64,000 bases of DNA, taken from NCBI RefSeq assembly GCF_003143515.1, contig NZ_CP029343.1, positions 372,001 to 436,000 of the forward strand, in the 5' to 3' direction. The position numbers and the translations under genes were made by a program. The notes under the pieces are model-generated. The model searched no databases and was not told where the DNA came from. It worked only from the letters and a program-made list of their open reading frames with translations. This DNA is from Massilia oculi (GTDB lineage Bacteria; Pseudomonadota; Gammaproteobacteria; Burkholderiales; Burkholderiaceae_D). Shown here in pieces: positions 54,001 to 63,500 of this stretch (position 1 is the stretch's first letter; the number at the start of each line of letters is the position of its first letter).

Positions 54001-54029
54001 CCTACAGGGGTATCCGATGTGTTCCTATT
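54001..54029 (+). promoter_or_regulatory. Bipartite upstream motif of the first small lipoprotein gene
   Basis: CCTACA at 54001-54006 and TTCCTATT at 54022-54029 are separated by 15 bp and end 57 bp before the start codon. The same motif, spacing and distance occur before the paralogue (54392-54420). Probably a promoter for an alternative sigma factor or a shared regulator site. Confidence 0.5.
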
Positions 54030-54086
54030 CTCGCTGATCGAAGACGTTGCGAGAATACAAACATGCAAATACCCAAGGAGAACACC

Positions 54087-54350
54087 ATGAAACGCACCAT
54101 TCAAAGCGCAGTTCTCGCCGGCATGATGGCTTTCGGCCTGGCTGCCTGCAACACCACCGACACCACGACCGATTCAATGCGCGGCAGCACAGGCACCGGC
54201 GCAACCACCGGCAGCGGAGTGCAAACCCCGAGCACCACCGGGGGTGAAAACAGCTGGAATTCGGGCGCCAACGGCGCCAGCGGCGTCAATGCCGCTTCCG
54301 GCACCACCAGCAACAACCAGCAAACCACCGACATGCCGGTCAGCCGCTGA
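54087..54350 (+). CDS. Small Thr/Gly/Ser-rich lipoprotein, first copy
   Basis: ATG 54087 after AAGGAGAACACC; 87 residues. The signal peptide MKRTIQSAVLAGMMAFGLAAC ends in a lipobox (LAAC), followed by NTTDTTTD and a low-complexity tail. Paralogous to 54478-54744. Function unknown; likely a surface or periplasmic stress lipoprotein. Confidence 0.85.
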   Translation: MKRTIQSAVLAGMMAFGLAACNTTDTTTDSMRGSTGTGATTGSGVQTPSTTGGENSWNSGANGASGVNAASGTTSNNQQTTDMPVSR

Positions 54351-54391
54351 GCCGAGGCGCCTGGATCGGGCCCACAATGCGTGAGCCTGAT

Positions 54392-54420
54392 CCTACAAGT
54401 ATTGACGTTGTCTTCCTATT
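54392..54420 (+). promoter_or_regulatory. Bipartite upstream motif of the second small lipoprotein gene
   Basis: CCTACA at 54392-54397, then 15 bp, then TTCCTATT at 54413-54420. The motif ends 57 bp before the start codon, exactly as for the first copy. The 15-bp spacers differ in sequence, which points to selection on the two boxes. Confidence 0.5.
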
Positions 54421-54477
54421 TCATGCGTATGGCTGACCTCGCATGATGAGCAACCTCACCAATCAAGGAGAAGCACG

Positions 54478-54744
54478 ATGAAGACGATCCAGACCGTACT
54501 GCTGGGCGGCGTGATGGCGTTTGCCCTGGCCGCCTGCAACACCACCGACACCACCGGCACCACCAGCGGCTCGTCCTCGATGGGCACGACCCAGGCCGGC
54601 TCGACCGGCAACCCGACCGTCGACGCCCAGATGGGCATTAGCCCGAACGACGTGCAGAACACCGGCCCGGCCAACGCCACCGGCAATGCCTCCACCCCAA
54701 CCAATACCGGTCACACCACCACCGGCTCGAACAACGGCCAGTAA
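54478..54744 (+). CDS. Small Thr/Gly/Ser-rich lipoprotein, second copy
   Basis: ATG 54478 after AAGGAGAAGCACG; 88 residues. The signal peptide MKTIQTVLLGGVMAFALAAC ends in the lipobox LAAC, followed by NTTDTTGTTSGSSS. The tail differs from the first copy (PTVDAQMGISPNDVQN). The two share the leader, the start of the mature part, the ribosome site and the upstream motif. Confidence 0.85.
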   Translation: MKTIQTVLLGGVMAFALAACNTTDTTGTTSGSSSMGTTQAGSTGNPTVDAQMGISPNDVQNTGPANATGNASTPTNTGHTTTGSNNGQ

Positions 54745-54761
54745 CAGGTGACCCGGCGAAA

Positions 54762-54792
54762 GGCCCGGCGCCGCGCAAGCGGCGGCCGGGCC
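54762..54792 (+). terminator. GC-rich hairpin after the lipoprotein pair
   Basis: GGCCCGGC (54762-54769) pairs with GCCGGGCC (54785-54792), with an inner GCCGC-GCAA-GCGGC stem. It is followed by GTTT. Likely ends the lipoprotein transcript. Confidence 0.65.
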
Positions 54793-54854
54793 GTTTCCGT
54801 TCACGGCCGACGTTCGCGATAGAATGGACGCATGCCCTCTTCCCCCAACGTCGC

Positions 54855-55844
54855 ATGCCCATGAAACGCTGGCTTGCCCGCCTGTTCGGCACGCGCGAAG
54901 CGGGCCTGCCAAGCGCCGTCTCTTCCGACGTCGGTGGCGATCGCCCCGGCGCTTGCGCCGATGAGGCGACCCTGGCCGACCTCGACCTCGACCTCGCCTT
55001 CTTCCACTGGCTGGCCGGACCGCACGTGACAGGGCGGCCCGCCCCCGACGGTCCCGTACTCGACGAGCTGGCGCGCCTGGCGCGCGATCCGCACGACGCT
55101 GCGGCGCTGGTGCCGCGGGTGCCTGCCGTGATTCCGCAACTGCTGCGCAGCCTGCGCGTGGACGACACCGGCGCCGGCGCGCTGGCGCGCCAGGTGGCTC
55201 AGGACCCGGTGCTGGTCGCCGAGGTGATCCGCGAGGTGAACAGCCCCTGTTTCCAGCCCGCGTCCCCGATCCGTAATCTCGAAGGAGCGGTGCTCCTGCT
55301 TGGCCAGAACGGCCTGCGCATGCTGCTGGCCCGGGTCGCCTTCCGTCCGATCATCAGCCAGCAGGCCGGCCCGCTGGCGCGGCTGGTCGCGCCGCCGCTG
55401 TGGCGCCAGTCCGAGTTGTGCGCCCAGGCGGCCGGCTTGCTGGCGCCGCGCAGCAAAGCCGATCCCTTCGAGGCCTATCTGGCGGGCCTGCTGCACAACA
55501 TCGGGCTGGTGGTGGCCTTTCGCGTGATCGAGCAGCTGCTGGCGCCGGGCGCCCTGCCCGACGGCGACGCCTTCGGTACGCGCATGGTGGCGGCGGCGCG
55601 CCTGATCTCGGCCCGCATCGCCGACGCATGGGAACTGCCGCCCGCGATCGGCCACGCGATCGCGCACCTGGGCGACGCCGGCGCCCTGCCGACCCTGCTG
55701 CGGGACGCCGACCGGCTGGCCAAGCTGCAGATGCTGGCCGGGAGCGGCCAGCCCCTTTTCGTGCGCGCCGTGCTGGCGCTGCCGCCGGAAGCCCGGCAAA
55801 TCTACGATCGCCTTCTCGAACAATCCGACCGCCAGGACGCCTGA
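54855..55844 (+). CDS. HDOD-domain protein
   Basis: ATG 54855 (or 54861); 329 residues. The HDOD domain covers ~75-290: LVPRVPAVIPQLLRSLRVDD, IREVNSPCFQPASPIRNLEG, GLLHNIGLVVAFRVIEQLL. The catalytic His-Asp of true HD phosphohydrolases is not conserved (HN in LLHNIG), as usual for HDOD proteins. Such proteins act in signalling, often with c-di-GMP enzymes. The stop is followed directly by the 5'-nucleotidase ATG. Confidence 0.85.
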   Translation: MPMKRWLARLFGTREAGLPSAVSSDVGGDRPGACADEATLADLDLDLAFFHWLAGPHVTGRPAPDGPVLDELARLARDPHDAAALVPRVPAVIPQLLRSLRVDDTGAGALARQVAQDPVLVAEVIREVNSPCFQPASPIRNLEGAVLLLGQNGLRMLLARVAFRPIISQQAGPLARLVAPPLWRQSELCAQAAGLLAPRSKADPFEAYLAGLLHNIGLVVAFRVIEQLLAPGALPDGDAFGTRMVAAARLISARIADAWELPPAIGHAIAHLGDAGALPTLLRDADRLAKLQMLAGSGQPLFVRAVLALPPEARQIYDRLLEQSDRQDA

Positions 55845-56855
55845 ATGCCGTTTCCCATCGAAGAAAAACTCGTGATCGGCGTCGCCTCCAGCGCGCTGTT
55901 CGATCTGTCCGAATCGCACCAGGTCTACCTCGAACATGGGCCCGACGAATACCGCGCCTACCAGGAGCGCCAGCGCGACGTCGTGCTCGCGCGCGGCGTG
56001 GCCTTTCCCTTCATTCGGCGCTTCCTCAGCATCAACAGATGCTTCCCGCAGCAGGCGCCGGTCGAGGTCGTGCTGTTCTCGCGCAACTCGCCCGAGACCG
56101 GGCTGCGCGTGATGCGCTCGATCGCCCACTACGGTCTCGATATCTCGCGCGCCGTGTTCATGACCGGCAAATCGCCCTATCCCTACCTGCCGGCCTTCAA
56201 CGCCGCGCTGTTCCTGAGCGCGAACGAGGAAGACGTCAAGAGCGCGATCGACGTCGATTATCCGGCCGGCCTGGTGCTGCCTTCGCGCAGCGCCGAGGTT
56301 GGGGACGAACGTGCAGACGACATCGAGCTGCGGGTGGCCTTCGACTTCGACGGAGTGCTGGCCGACGACGAATCCGAGACGGTCTACAAGCGCGCCGGCC
56401 TGGGCGAGTTCCACGCCCACGAGACGCTGCACATGGCGCGCCCACATCAACCGGGCCCGCTGGCCGGGATGTTCCGCAAGCTGGCCATGCTGCAGCAGCT
56501 CGAGAAGGACGCCGAGCGCGACGACCCTGCCTACCGCCGCATCGTGCGCATCGCCATCATCACGGCGCGCAGCGCGCCCGCGCACGAGCGCGTCGTCACC
56601 ACGCTGGGCAGCTGGGGCGTCTCGGCCGACGAGACCTTCTTTCTGGGCGGGATGGACAAGAGCCGTGTGCTGTCGGTGTTCAAGCCGCACATCTTCTTCG
56701 ACGACCAGCTCGACCATCTCACCTCCGGCCCGGGCGGCACGATCCCGATGGTGCACGTGCCGTTCGGGGTCGCGAACCGGCGCGTGGCCGATGCAGCGTC
56801 CGGCGCGCCTACAGGCGTGGCAATGCCATCAGGCGATCCAGCTCCGGCTGCATAG
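55845..56855 (+). CDS. 5'-nucleotidase (PF06189-type, cytosolic)
   Basis: ATG 55845 follows the HDOD stop with no gap; 336 residues. EEKLVIGVASSALFDLSESH is the family start; VVLFSRNSPETGLRVMRSI, MTGKSPYPYLPAFNAALFLS, VAFDFDGVLADDESE (HAD nucleophile Asp) and DETFFLGGMDKSRVLSVFKP complete it. It dephosphorylates nucleoside 5'-monophosphates. The 3' end overlaps the convergent SGNH gene by 47 nt. Confidence 0.9.
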   Translation: MPFPIEEKLVIGVASSALFDLSESHQVYLEHGPDEYRAYQERQRDVVLARGVAFPFIRRFLSINRCFPQQAPVEVVLFSRNSPETGLRVMRSIAHYGLDISRAVFMTGKSPYPYLPAFNAALFLSANEEDVKSAIDVDYPAGLVLPSRSAEVGDERADDIELRVAFDFDGVLADDESETVYKRAGLGEFHAHETLHMARPHQPGPLAGMFRKLAMLQQLEKDAERDDPAYRRIVRIAIITARSAPAHERVVTTLGSWGVSADETFFLGGMDKSRVLSVFKPHIFFDDQLDHLTSGPGGTIPMVHVPFGVANRRVADAASGAPTGVAMPSGDPAPAA

Positions 56856-58128
56856 CCCTGGCCCAGATGGCATAGCCGGCTGCATTCGGGTGCAGCGCGT
56901 CCGGCATCACGTTTGGCGGCAAGCTGCCGTCAGCGTCCAGGAAAGCCTTGTTCACGTCCAGGAAGAACACGCGGCGCCCGTCGGCCAGCGCAGGCAGGCG
57001 CGCGTTGACCTGGTCATTGAGGCGACGCAGTGGACCGTCGGCGCCCGCATCGCGCGGGAAGATCGCCAGCAGCAGGATGCGCGTGCGCGGCAGGCGCTGC
57101 TTGAGTTCCTCGAGATTGCGTTCGATGCCGGCCGCCGTGATGGCCGGAAAGTCGCGCCGATGCCCGGTGTTGTTGGTGCCGATCAGGAGCACCGCCACCT
57201 TCGGGTCGATGCCGTCCACCTCGCCGTGCCGCAGGCGCCACAGCACGTTCTCGGTGCGGTCGCCGCCGAAGCCCAGCGCCAGCGCATCGTGGCGCGCATA
57301 ATGCTTCTGCCACACCTGCGCGCCTTCCTTTTCCCAGCCCTGGGTGATCGAATCGCCGATGAAGACCAGTTGCGGGCTGCGGCCCTCAAGGACCATGCGC
57401 CTGGCCTCGTCCAGCTTCTGCTGGTGGCGCGGCAGCCACCATGAGGTGGACCACGCTTCGTTGAGCGTGGAAGGCGTGACGGCCACCGTGCGCCAGTCGG
57501 GACATGGCGTATTGGGCACGCCCTCCTGCGCGAACGCCACGTTGGCGACGGCGACCTGGCCGCTGCCGGTGCCTTCGAGCAGGAAAGGCCGCGTCACGGC
57601 GCCAAAATCGTCGCCGTCGCGGGCGAAGCACGACATCGACAGCACGATGCGCTGCCAGCCCTTGCCCTGGGCGGCGCGTCCCGGCAGCACGTAGGAGACG
57701 TGGCGCTCGCAATCGTCGCCGCAGCCGACCCGGAACAGGATCCCGCCCTTGTCGAGCGCATCGACCTTGAGGTCGAAGGCCAGGGTACCGGCCGCCAGGT
57801 AGGGGCGCAGGTCGAACGACGGGCCGGCAAGGCGCACGCCGCTTTTCCAGATGCTATTCCAGCGCAGGGTCAGGGCCCCGCGGCCGCCCGGCCCTTCGCT
57901 GCGCGCCAGTTCGATCGCGCTGCCGGGGAATTTGTCCCGGATGCCCGCATCGGCGTCGACGCGTTCGCCCAGCAGGACGTGCTCGGTATCGGGAGCGACC
58001 GCCGATACCGTCACGCCCTGGCGCGGCGCGCCGTCGAACAAGACCAGGTCGGCGGGTGGCGCCGCATGCGCAAGGGCGGGCAGCATGGATGCGATCGATA
58101 GGGATAAGGCGGCCAGTCCTGCACGCAT
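56809..58128 (-). CDS. Exported SGNH/GDSL hydrolase with N-terminal carbohydrate-binding-like domain
   Basis: ATG 58128 after AGGAG; 439 residues. Signal peptide MRAGLAALSLSIASMLPALA. A beta-rich domain (~30-205) resembles galactose-binding or CBM11-like modules (SGVRLAGPSFDLRPYLAAG, GWQRIVLSMSCF). The hydrolase part has VFIGDSITQGW (block I Ser), LGFGGDRTENVLWRL (block II Gly), VLLIGTNNTGH (block III Asn) and MPDALHPNAAGY (block V Asp/His). It resembles PAF-acetylhydrolase-like esterases that deacetylate glycans. Confidence 0.88.
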   Translation of the reverse strand: MRAGLAALSLSIASMLPALAHAAPPADLVLFDGAPRQGVTVSAVAPDTEHVLLGERVDADAGIRDKFPGSAIELARSEGPGGRGALTLRWNSIWKSGVRLAGPSFDLRPYLAAGTLAFDLKVDALDKGGILFRVGCGDDCERHVSYVLPGRAAQGKGWQRIVLSMSCFARDGDDFGAVTRPFLLEGTGSGQVAVANVAFAQEGVPNTPCPDWRTVAVTPSTLNEAWSTSWWLPRHQQKLDEARRMVLEGRSPQLVFIGDSITQGWEKEGAQVWQKHYARHDALALGFGGDRTENVLWRLRHGEVDGIDPKVAVLLIGTNNTGHRRDFPAITAAGIERNLEELKQRLPRTRILLLAIFPRDAGADGPLRRLNDQVNARLPALADGRRVFFLDVNKAFLDADGSLPPNVMPDALHPNAAGYAIWARAMQPELDRLMALPRL

Positions 58129-58203
58129 GGATGTCTCCTGTCTTTATTTTGTGGAAACAGGATCATGCGCGAGTTCAGGCCGGACCACAACCGTTCTTCC
58201 TCT

Positions 58204-58878
58204 TCAGCTCCGGCAGATCCAACCTCGGAACACCCCACCGACATAGAACACGTCGATATCGCTGAAGCCGGCCTCGCGCAACAATGCCTCGTCTTCGTGC
58301 GGGGACAGCACCGGCAGGCTGGCCTCGATGCCCTCGCGCCGCTGGCGCGCCATCTCCGGCGCTACCCCACCCGCCACCGCGAAGGCCTCGTCGCGCGCCA
58401 TCCAGCGCGCGCGCTCCCCGGGTCCGGCCGCGACGCTCATGTGCATGACGACGAAGGGGCTGCCGGGCTTGAGGCGCGCATGGATCGCGCCCAGCGCATG
58501 GCGGCGCTCGGCCGGCGGCATGAAGTGCATCGTCAGCAGACAGGCCGCCGCGTCGAACGGACCTGGCGGCGCCACATCGACATAGCCCTGGTGCAGGCGC
58601 ACCCGGTCGCCGTGCGCCGCGACCAGTTGCCGCGCCAGGTCGAGCATCGCGGCCGATGGGTCGACGCCGTCGAAGGTCCATCCCGGCTGGCCGTCCGCGA
58701 ACGCCTTCAGTTCCAGGCCGCCGCCGGCGCCCAGCACCAGCACCCGCGCGTCAAGGGGTGCGTGCTCGGCCAGCAGTACCCGCGCCATGCGCTGCATGTC
58801 GGCGAAGCCGGGGACGAACCTTGGCGGGCCGTCGTGGTAGCGCGCCACCATGGCAGGATCGTGAAAATGAGACATCAT
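58204..58878 (-). CDS. SAM-dependent class I methyltransferase
   Basis: ATG 58878 (or 58875); 224 residues. VLVLGAGGGLELKAFADGQP is the SAM-binding motif I, FDGVDPSAAMLDLARQL motif II, FDAAACLLTMHFM motif IV. The C-terminal part (LLREAGFSDIDVFYVGGVF) fits small-molecule methyltransferases. Substrate unknown. Divergent from mfd. Confidence 0.85.
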   Translation of the reverse strand: MMSHFHDPAMVARYHDGPPRFVPGFADMQRMARVLLAEHAPLDARVLVLGAGGGLELKAFADGQPGWTFDGVDPSAAMLDLARQLVAAHGDRVRLHQGYVDVAPPGPFDAAACLLTMHFMPPAERRHALGAIHARLKPGSPFVVMHMSVAAGPGERARWMARDEAFAVAGGVAPEMARQRREGIEASLPVLSPHEDEALLREAGFSDIDVFYVGGVFRGWICRS

Positions 58879-59007
58879 AGCCCTCGTCGAGATTTTTCGT
58901 AACTTATCATATTACGTGAACGGAGTCGGTGCAAGTGTCAGGGCGGGCTGGTGCGCCTTCGTCTATAATTGACGCCTACTTTTGACGCGAACGTAACAGC
59001 ACGCTGC

Positions 59008-62000
59008 ATGCCTTTCGACCTCAAGAAACACCTCCCCAAACCAGGCCAGCGTTTCGTGCTGCCGCTGGCGCACGGCTCGTCCGACGCCTATGCCCTCGCC
59101 ACCGCCGCGCTGGCCCTGAAGGCCAACGGCCAGATGCTCACCGTCGTCGTCGCCAACGCGAGCGACGGCCAGCGCCTGCTCGACGAGATCCCCTGGTTTG
59201 CGGACGGCAAGCTGTCCTGCCACCTGCTGCCTGACTGGGAAACGCTGCCCTACGACGCGTTCTCGCCGCACCAGGATCTGGTGTCGGAACGCCTGGCAAC
59301 CCTGCACGAGATCCGCAACGGCCAATGCGACGTGCTGGTGGTGCCGGCCACCACGGCGCTCGTGCGCCTGGCCCCGCCATCGTTCCTGGCCGCCTACACC
59401 TTCTTCTTCCGCCAGGGCGAGCGCCTGGACGAAGCAAAGCTCAAGGCCCAGCTGACGCTGGCCGGCTATACCCACGTCTCGCAGGTGATGTCGCCGGGCG
59501 AGTACTCGGTGCGCGGCGGCCTGATCGACCTGTTCCCGATGGGCTCCGTGCTGCCCTACCGTCTCGACCTGTTCGGCGACGACATCGAATCGATCCGCAC
59601 TTTCGACGCCGACACCCAGCGCTCGCTCTATCCGGTCAAGGAAGTGCGCCTGTTGCCGGGCCGCGAGTTCCCGATGGACGACGCGGCCCGCACCGCCTTT
59701 CGCGGCCGCTGGCGCGAGCGTTTCGAGGGCGATCCGACCCGCTCGCCGATCTACCGCGACATCGGCAACGGCATCGCCTCGGCCGGCATCGAATACTACC
59801 TGCCGCTGTTCTTCGACGAGACGGCCAACCTGTTCGACTACCTGCCGCTTGAAGCGCCGGTAGCCCTCGTGGGCGACATCGATGCGGCGATCCAGCGCTT
59901 CTGGCTCGACACCGAGTCGCGCTACCGCTTCCTCAAGAGCGACCGAGAACGGCCGATCCTGGAACCGCATGAGCTGTTCCTCGGCGCCGAGCAGTTCTTC
60001 ACCTGCATCAAGCCGCACGGCCGCTGGAATATCGCGCGCGATCCTGCTGCGCCGGCCTCGGAGCTGTCGGCGCCGATCCCCGACATCGCCGTCAACCGCC
60101 GGCTGGACGACCCGCTGACCAATCTGCGCGCCTACCTGCAGCGCAGCGATACGCGCGTGATGATCTGCGCCGATTCGGCCGGCCGCCGCGAGACCCTGCA
60201 GCAGTACTTCGGCGAATACAAGCTGGACCTGGCGCCGGTGGAAGGCTTCGAGGGCTTCCGCCAGAGCGACGCCCGCCTGGCGCTGGGCGTGGCCCCGCTA
60301 CAGGCCGGTTTCGAACTGCTCGATGCCGAATCCGGCCACCTGGTGTTCATCACCGAGACCGAGCTGTATGCGGGTTCGGGCCGGCGCGCCGGCAAGAAGA
60401 AGCAGGAAGCGACGAGCCAGGTCGAGTCGATGGTGCGCGACCTGTCGGAGCTCAAGATCGGCGATCCGGTGGTCCACATCAACCACGGCATCGGCCGCTA
60501 CATGGGCCTGACCAGCATGGACCTGGGCGAAGGCGAGACCGAGTTCCTGCACCTGGAATACGCCAAGGACACCAAGCTGTATGTGCCGGTGTCGCAGCTG
60601 CACGTGATCTCTCGCTATTCCGGCGCCTCGCCCGAGGACGCGCCGCTGCACTCGCTCGGCTCGGGCCAGTGGGAAAAAGCCAAGCGCAAGGCCGCCGAGC
60701 AGGTGCGCGACACCGCCGCCGAGCTCCTGAACCTGTACGCGCGGCGCGCCGCGCGCCAGGGCCATTCGTTCGAATATTTGAACATCGACTACGAGAACTT
60801 CGCCCAGAGCTTCGGCTTCGACGAGACGCCGGACCAGGCCGAAGCCATCCATAACGTGATCAAGGACATGACCTCGGGCCGGCCGATGGACCGCCTGGTG
60901 TGCGGCGACGTCGGCTTCGGCAAGACCGAGGTCGCGCTGCGCGCCGCCTTCATCGCCGTCATGGGCGGCAAGCAGGTCGCGATCCTGGCCCCGACCACCC
61001 TGCTGGCCGAGCAGCACGCCCAGACCTTCGCCGACCGCTTCGCCGACTGGCCGGTCAAGATCGCCGAGCTGTCGCGCTTCCGCACCGGCAAGGAGATCAA
61101 CAATGCGATCAAGGGCATGGCCGACGGCACGCTCGACATCGTGATCGGCACCCACAAGCTGCTGTCTCCCGACGTCAAGTTCACGCGCCTCGGACTGGTG
61201 ATCATCGACGAAGAACACCGCTTCGGCGTGCGCCAGAAAGAGGCCCTGAAGGCCCTGCGCGCCGAGGTCGACGTGCTGACCCTGACCGCGACCCCGATCC
61301 CGCGCACGCTGGGCATGGCGCTGGAAGGCTTGCGCGATTTCTCGATCATCGCCACCGCCCCGCAGAAGCGCCTGGCGATCAAGACGTTTGTCCGCAGCGA
61401 AGACGGCTCGATCATCCGCGAGGCCTGCCTGCGCGAACTGAAACGCGGCGGCCAGATCTACTTCCTGCACAATGAAGTGGACACCATCGAGAACCGCCGC
61501 GCGATGCTGCAGGAGTTGTTGCCCGAGGCGCGCATCGGCGTGGCCCACGGCCAGATGCACGAGCGCGACCTCGAGAAGGTGATGCGCGACTTCGTGGCCC
61601 AGCGCTTCAACATCCTGCTGTGCACGACCATCATCGAGACCGGCATCGACGTCCCGACCGCGAACACGATCATCATGCACCGCGCCGACAAGTTCGGCCT
61701 GGCCCAGCTGCACCAGCTGCGCGGCCGCGTCGGCCGTTCGCACCACCAGGCCTATGCCTACCTCCTGGTGAACGACCTGTCGAACCTGACCAAGCAGTCG
61801 CAGCGCCGCCTGGACGCAATCCAGCAGATGGAAGAACTGGGCAGCGGCTTCTATCTCGCCATGCACGACCTGGAAATCCGCGGCGCCGGCGAGGTGCTGG
61901 GCGAGAACCAGTCCGGCGAGATGCTCGAAGTGGGCTTCCAGCTGTATTCCGACATGCTCAACGAGGCGGTGCGCGCGCTCAAGGCCGGCAAGGAGCCCGA

Positions 62001-62454
62001 CCTGGCGGCGCCGCTGTCGTCGACCACCGAGATCAACCTGCACGTGCCGGCCCTGCTGCCCGCCGACTACTGCGGCGACGTGCACGAGCGCCTGTCGATC
62101 TACAAGCGCCTGGCCAACTGCGAGAGCCAGGACTGCATCGATTCGATGCAGGAGGAGCTGATCGACCGCTTCGGCAAGATGCCGGATGCGGTCAAAGCGC
62201 TGGTCGAGACGCAACGCCTGCGCATCGCGGCCAGGCGCGTGGGCATCGTCAAGATCGACGCCCATGGCGAGGCGGCCAGCCTGCAGTTCATGGAAAAGCC
62301 GCCGATCGACCCGATCAGGATCATCACGCTGATCCAGAAGAACCGCCAGGTCAAGCTGGCCGGCCAGGACAAGCTGCGCATCACGGCCAGCATGCCCGAC
62401 CTGGCGGCGCGCGTGAACCAGATCAAACAGACCATCAAACAACTGCTCGCCTGA
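59008..62454 (+). CDS. mfd: Transcription-repair coupling factor Mfd
   Basis: The start is ATG 59008; 1148 residues, the normal size. UvrB-homology part at ~1-350, RNA polymerase interaction domain around GDPVVHINHGIGRYMGLTSM. The RecG-like translocase has CGDVGFGKTEVALRAAFIAV (Walker A), VIIDEEHRFG (DEEH box), LTATPIPRTLGMALEGL, TTIIETGIDVPTANTIIM and HQLRGRVGRS. The TRCF C-terminal domain closes it. Mfd removes stalled polymerase and recruits UvrA. Confidence 0.97.
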   Translation: MPFDLKKHLPKPGQRFVLPLAHGSSDAYALATAALALKANGQMLTVVVANASDGQRLLDEIPWFADGKLSCHLLPDWETLPYDAFSPHQDLVSERLATLHEIRNGQCDVLVVPATTALVRLAPPSFLAAYTFFFRQGERLDEAKLKAQLTLAGYTHVSQVMSPGEYSVRGGLIDLFPMGSVLPYRLDLFGDDIESIRTFDADTQRSLYPVKEVRLLPGREFPMDDAARTAFRGRWRERFEGDPTRSPIYRDIGNGIASAGIEYYLPLFFDETANLFDYLPLEAPVALVGDIDAAIQRFWLDTESRYRFLKSDRERPILEPHELFLGAEQFFTCIKPHGRWNIARDPAAPASELSAPIPDIAVNRRLDDPLTNLRAYLQRSDTRVMICADSAGRRETLQQYFGEYKLDLAPVEGFEGFRQSDARLALGVAPLQAGFELLDAESGHLVFITETELYAGSGRRAGKKKQEATSQVESMVRDLSELKIGDPVVHINHGIGRYMGLTSMDLGEGETEFLHLEYAKDTKLYVPVSQLHVISRYSGASPEDAPLHSLGSGQWEKAKRKAAEQVRDTAAELLNLYARRAARQGHSFEYLNIDYENFAQSFGFDETPDQAEAIHNVIKDMTSGRPMDRLVCGDVGFGKTEVALRAAFIAVMGGKQVAILAPTTLLAEQHAQTFADRFADWPVKIAELSRFRTGKEINNAIKGMADGTLDIVIGTHKLLSPDVKFTRLGLVIIDEEHRFGVRQKEALKALRAEVDVLTLTATPIPRTLGMALEGLRDFSIIATAPQKRLAIKTFVRSEDGSIIREACLRELKRGGQIYFLHNEVDTIENRRAMLQELLPEARIGVAHGQMHERDLEKVMRDFVAQRFNILLCTTIIETGIDVPTANTIIMHRADKFGLAQLHQLRGRVGRSHHQAYAYLLVNDLSNLTKQSQRRLDAIQQMEELGSGFYLAMHDLEIRGAGEVLGENQSGEMLEVGFQLYSDMLNEAVRALKAGKEPDLAAPLSSTTEINLHVPALLPADYCGDVHERLSIYKRLANCESQDCIDSMQEELIDRFGKMPDAVKALVETQRLRIAARRVGIVKIDAHGEAASLQFMEKPPIDPIRIITLIQKNRQVKLAGQDKLRITASMPDLAARVNQIKQTIKQLLA

Positions 62455-62468
62455 CGAGAACGACATTC

Positions 62469-63316
62469 ATGACCACGAACCTGGTGCTGCAAGGACCGCA
62501 GGCTGATCAAGCAACCCTCGAACGCCTGGCGCATCTGGCCAGGCCGCAACGACTGACCGCGCTCGGCGCCCGCTGCTTGCGCGCCGACGGCGTCGAATAC
62601 AGCGCCGCGCTCAAGCAGGAGATCGACGCCGCCGCCTTCGCGGCCGGCGTCGACGCCACCTTCATCGCGGCCGGGCGTACGCTGTCCGACTTCAGGCTGG
62701 TGGCGATGGACATGGATTCCACCCTGATCACCATCGAGTGCATCGACGAGATCGCCGACATGCAGGGCCTCAAGCCGCAGGTGGCGGCGATCACCGAAGC
62801 GGCGATGCGCGGCGAGCTCGATTTTTCCGAGAGCCTGACGCGGCGCGTGGCCCTGCTGGAAGGACTGGATGCATCCGCCCTGCAGCGCGTCTATGACGAG
62901 CGCCTGCGCATCTCGATGGGCGGCGAAGCGATGCTGCAGGCGGTACAGGCGGCCGGCCTCAAGACCCTGCTGGTGTCGGGCGGCTTCACTTTCTTTACCG
63001 ACCGCCTCAAGCCGCGCCTGGGCCTGGACCACACCCACGCCAACGTGCTGGAAGTCATCGACGGCAAGCTGAGCGGCCGCGTCCTGGCAGCATCGTCGAC
63101 GCCGAGGAAAAGAAGCGCACCGTGCAACGCGTATGCGCGCAACTCGGCATCGATCCCGCGCAGGCCATCGTCATGGGCGACGGCGCCAACGACCTGAAAA
63201 TGATGGGCATCGCCGGCCTGTCGGTGGCCTTCCGCGCCAAGCCGGTGGTGCGCGAACAGGCCGATGTCGCCCTCAATTTCTCGGGCCTGGATGGCTTGCT
63301 GACGATTCTCGCCTGA
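62469..63316 (+). pseudogene. serB: Phosphoserine phosphatase SerB, apparent one-base deletion
   Basis: ATG 62469, 14 nt after mfd. VAMDMDSTLITIECIDEIAD carries the nucleophile, TLLVSGGFTFFTDRLKPRLG the next HAD motif. After KLSGRVL (~63083) the frame breaks, and QRVCAQLGIDPAQAIVMGDG, ANDLKMMGIAGLSVAFRAKP continue in another frame to TGA 63316. Adding one base in the CTGGC at ~63084-63088 would give about 282 continuous residues. SerB makes serine from phosphoserine and is normally needed, so a sequencing or assembly error is likely. Confidence 0.88.
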
Positions 63317-63500
63317 CGTTTCCGCCTTGCTGTTCCTGGGCATCTGCTGATTTTTAGCTGGCAACCCTTCCCATCAGAAATCCGCACGACGCAGCGCAAA
63401 CAATGTAAGCGACCGAACCCGCGTCGCATGCGCTCTGCGCTATCGTTGACTGGCGCTCGCACCGCGACCGCCAGTTCTCGACCTTTCTCAGGAGCCCGCC

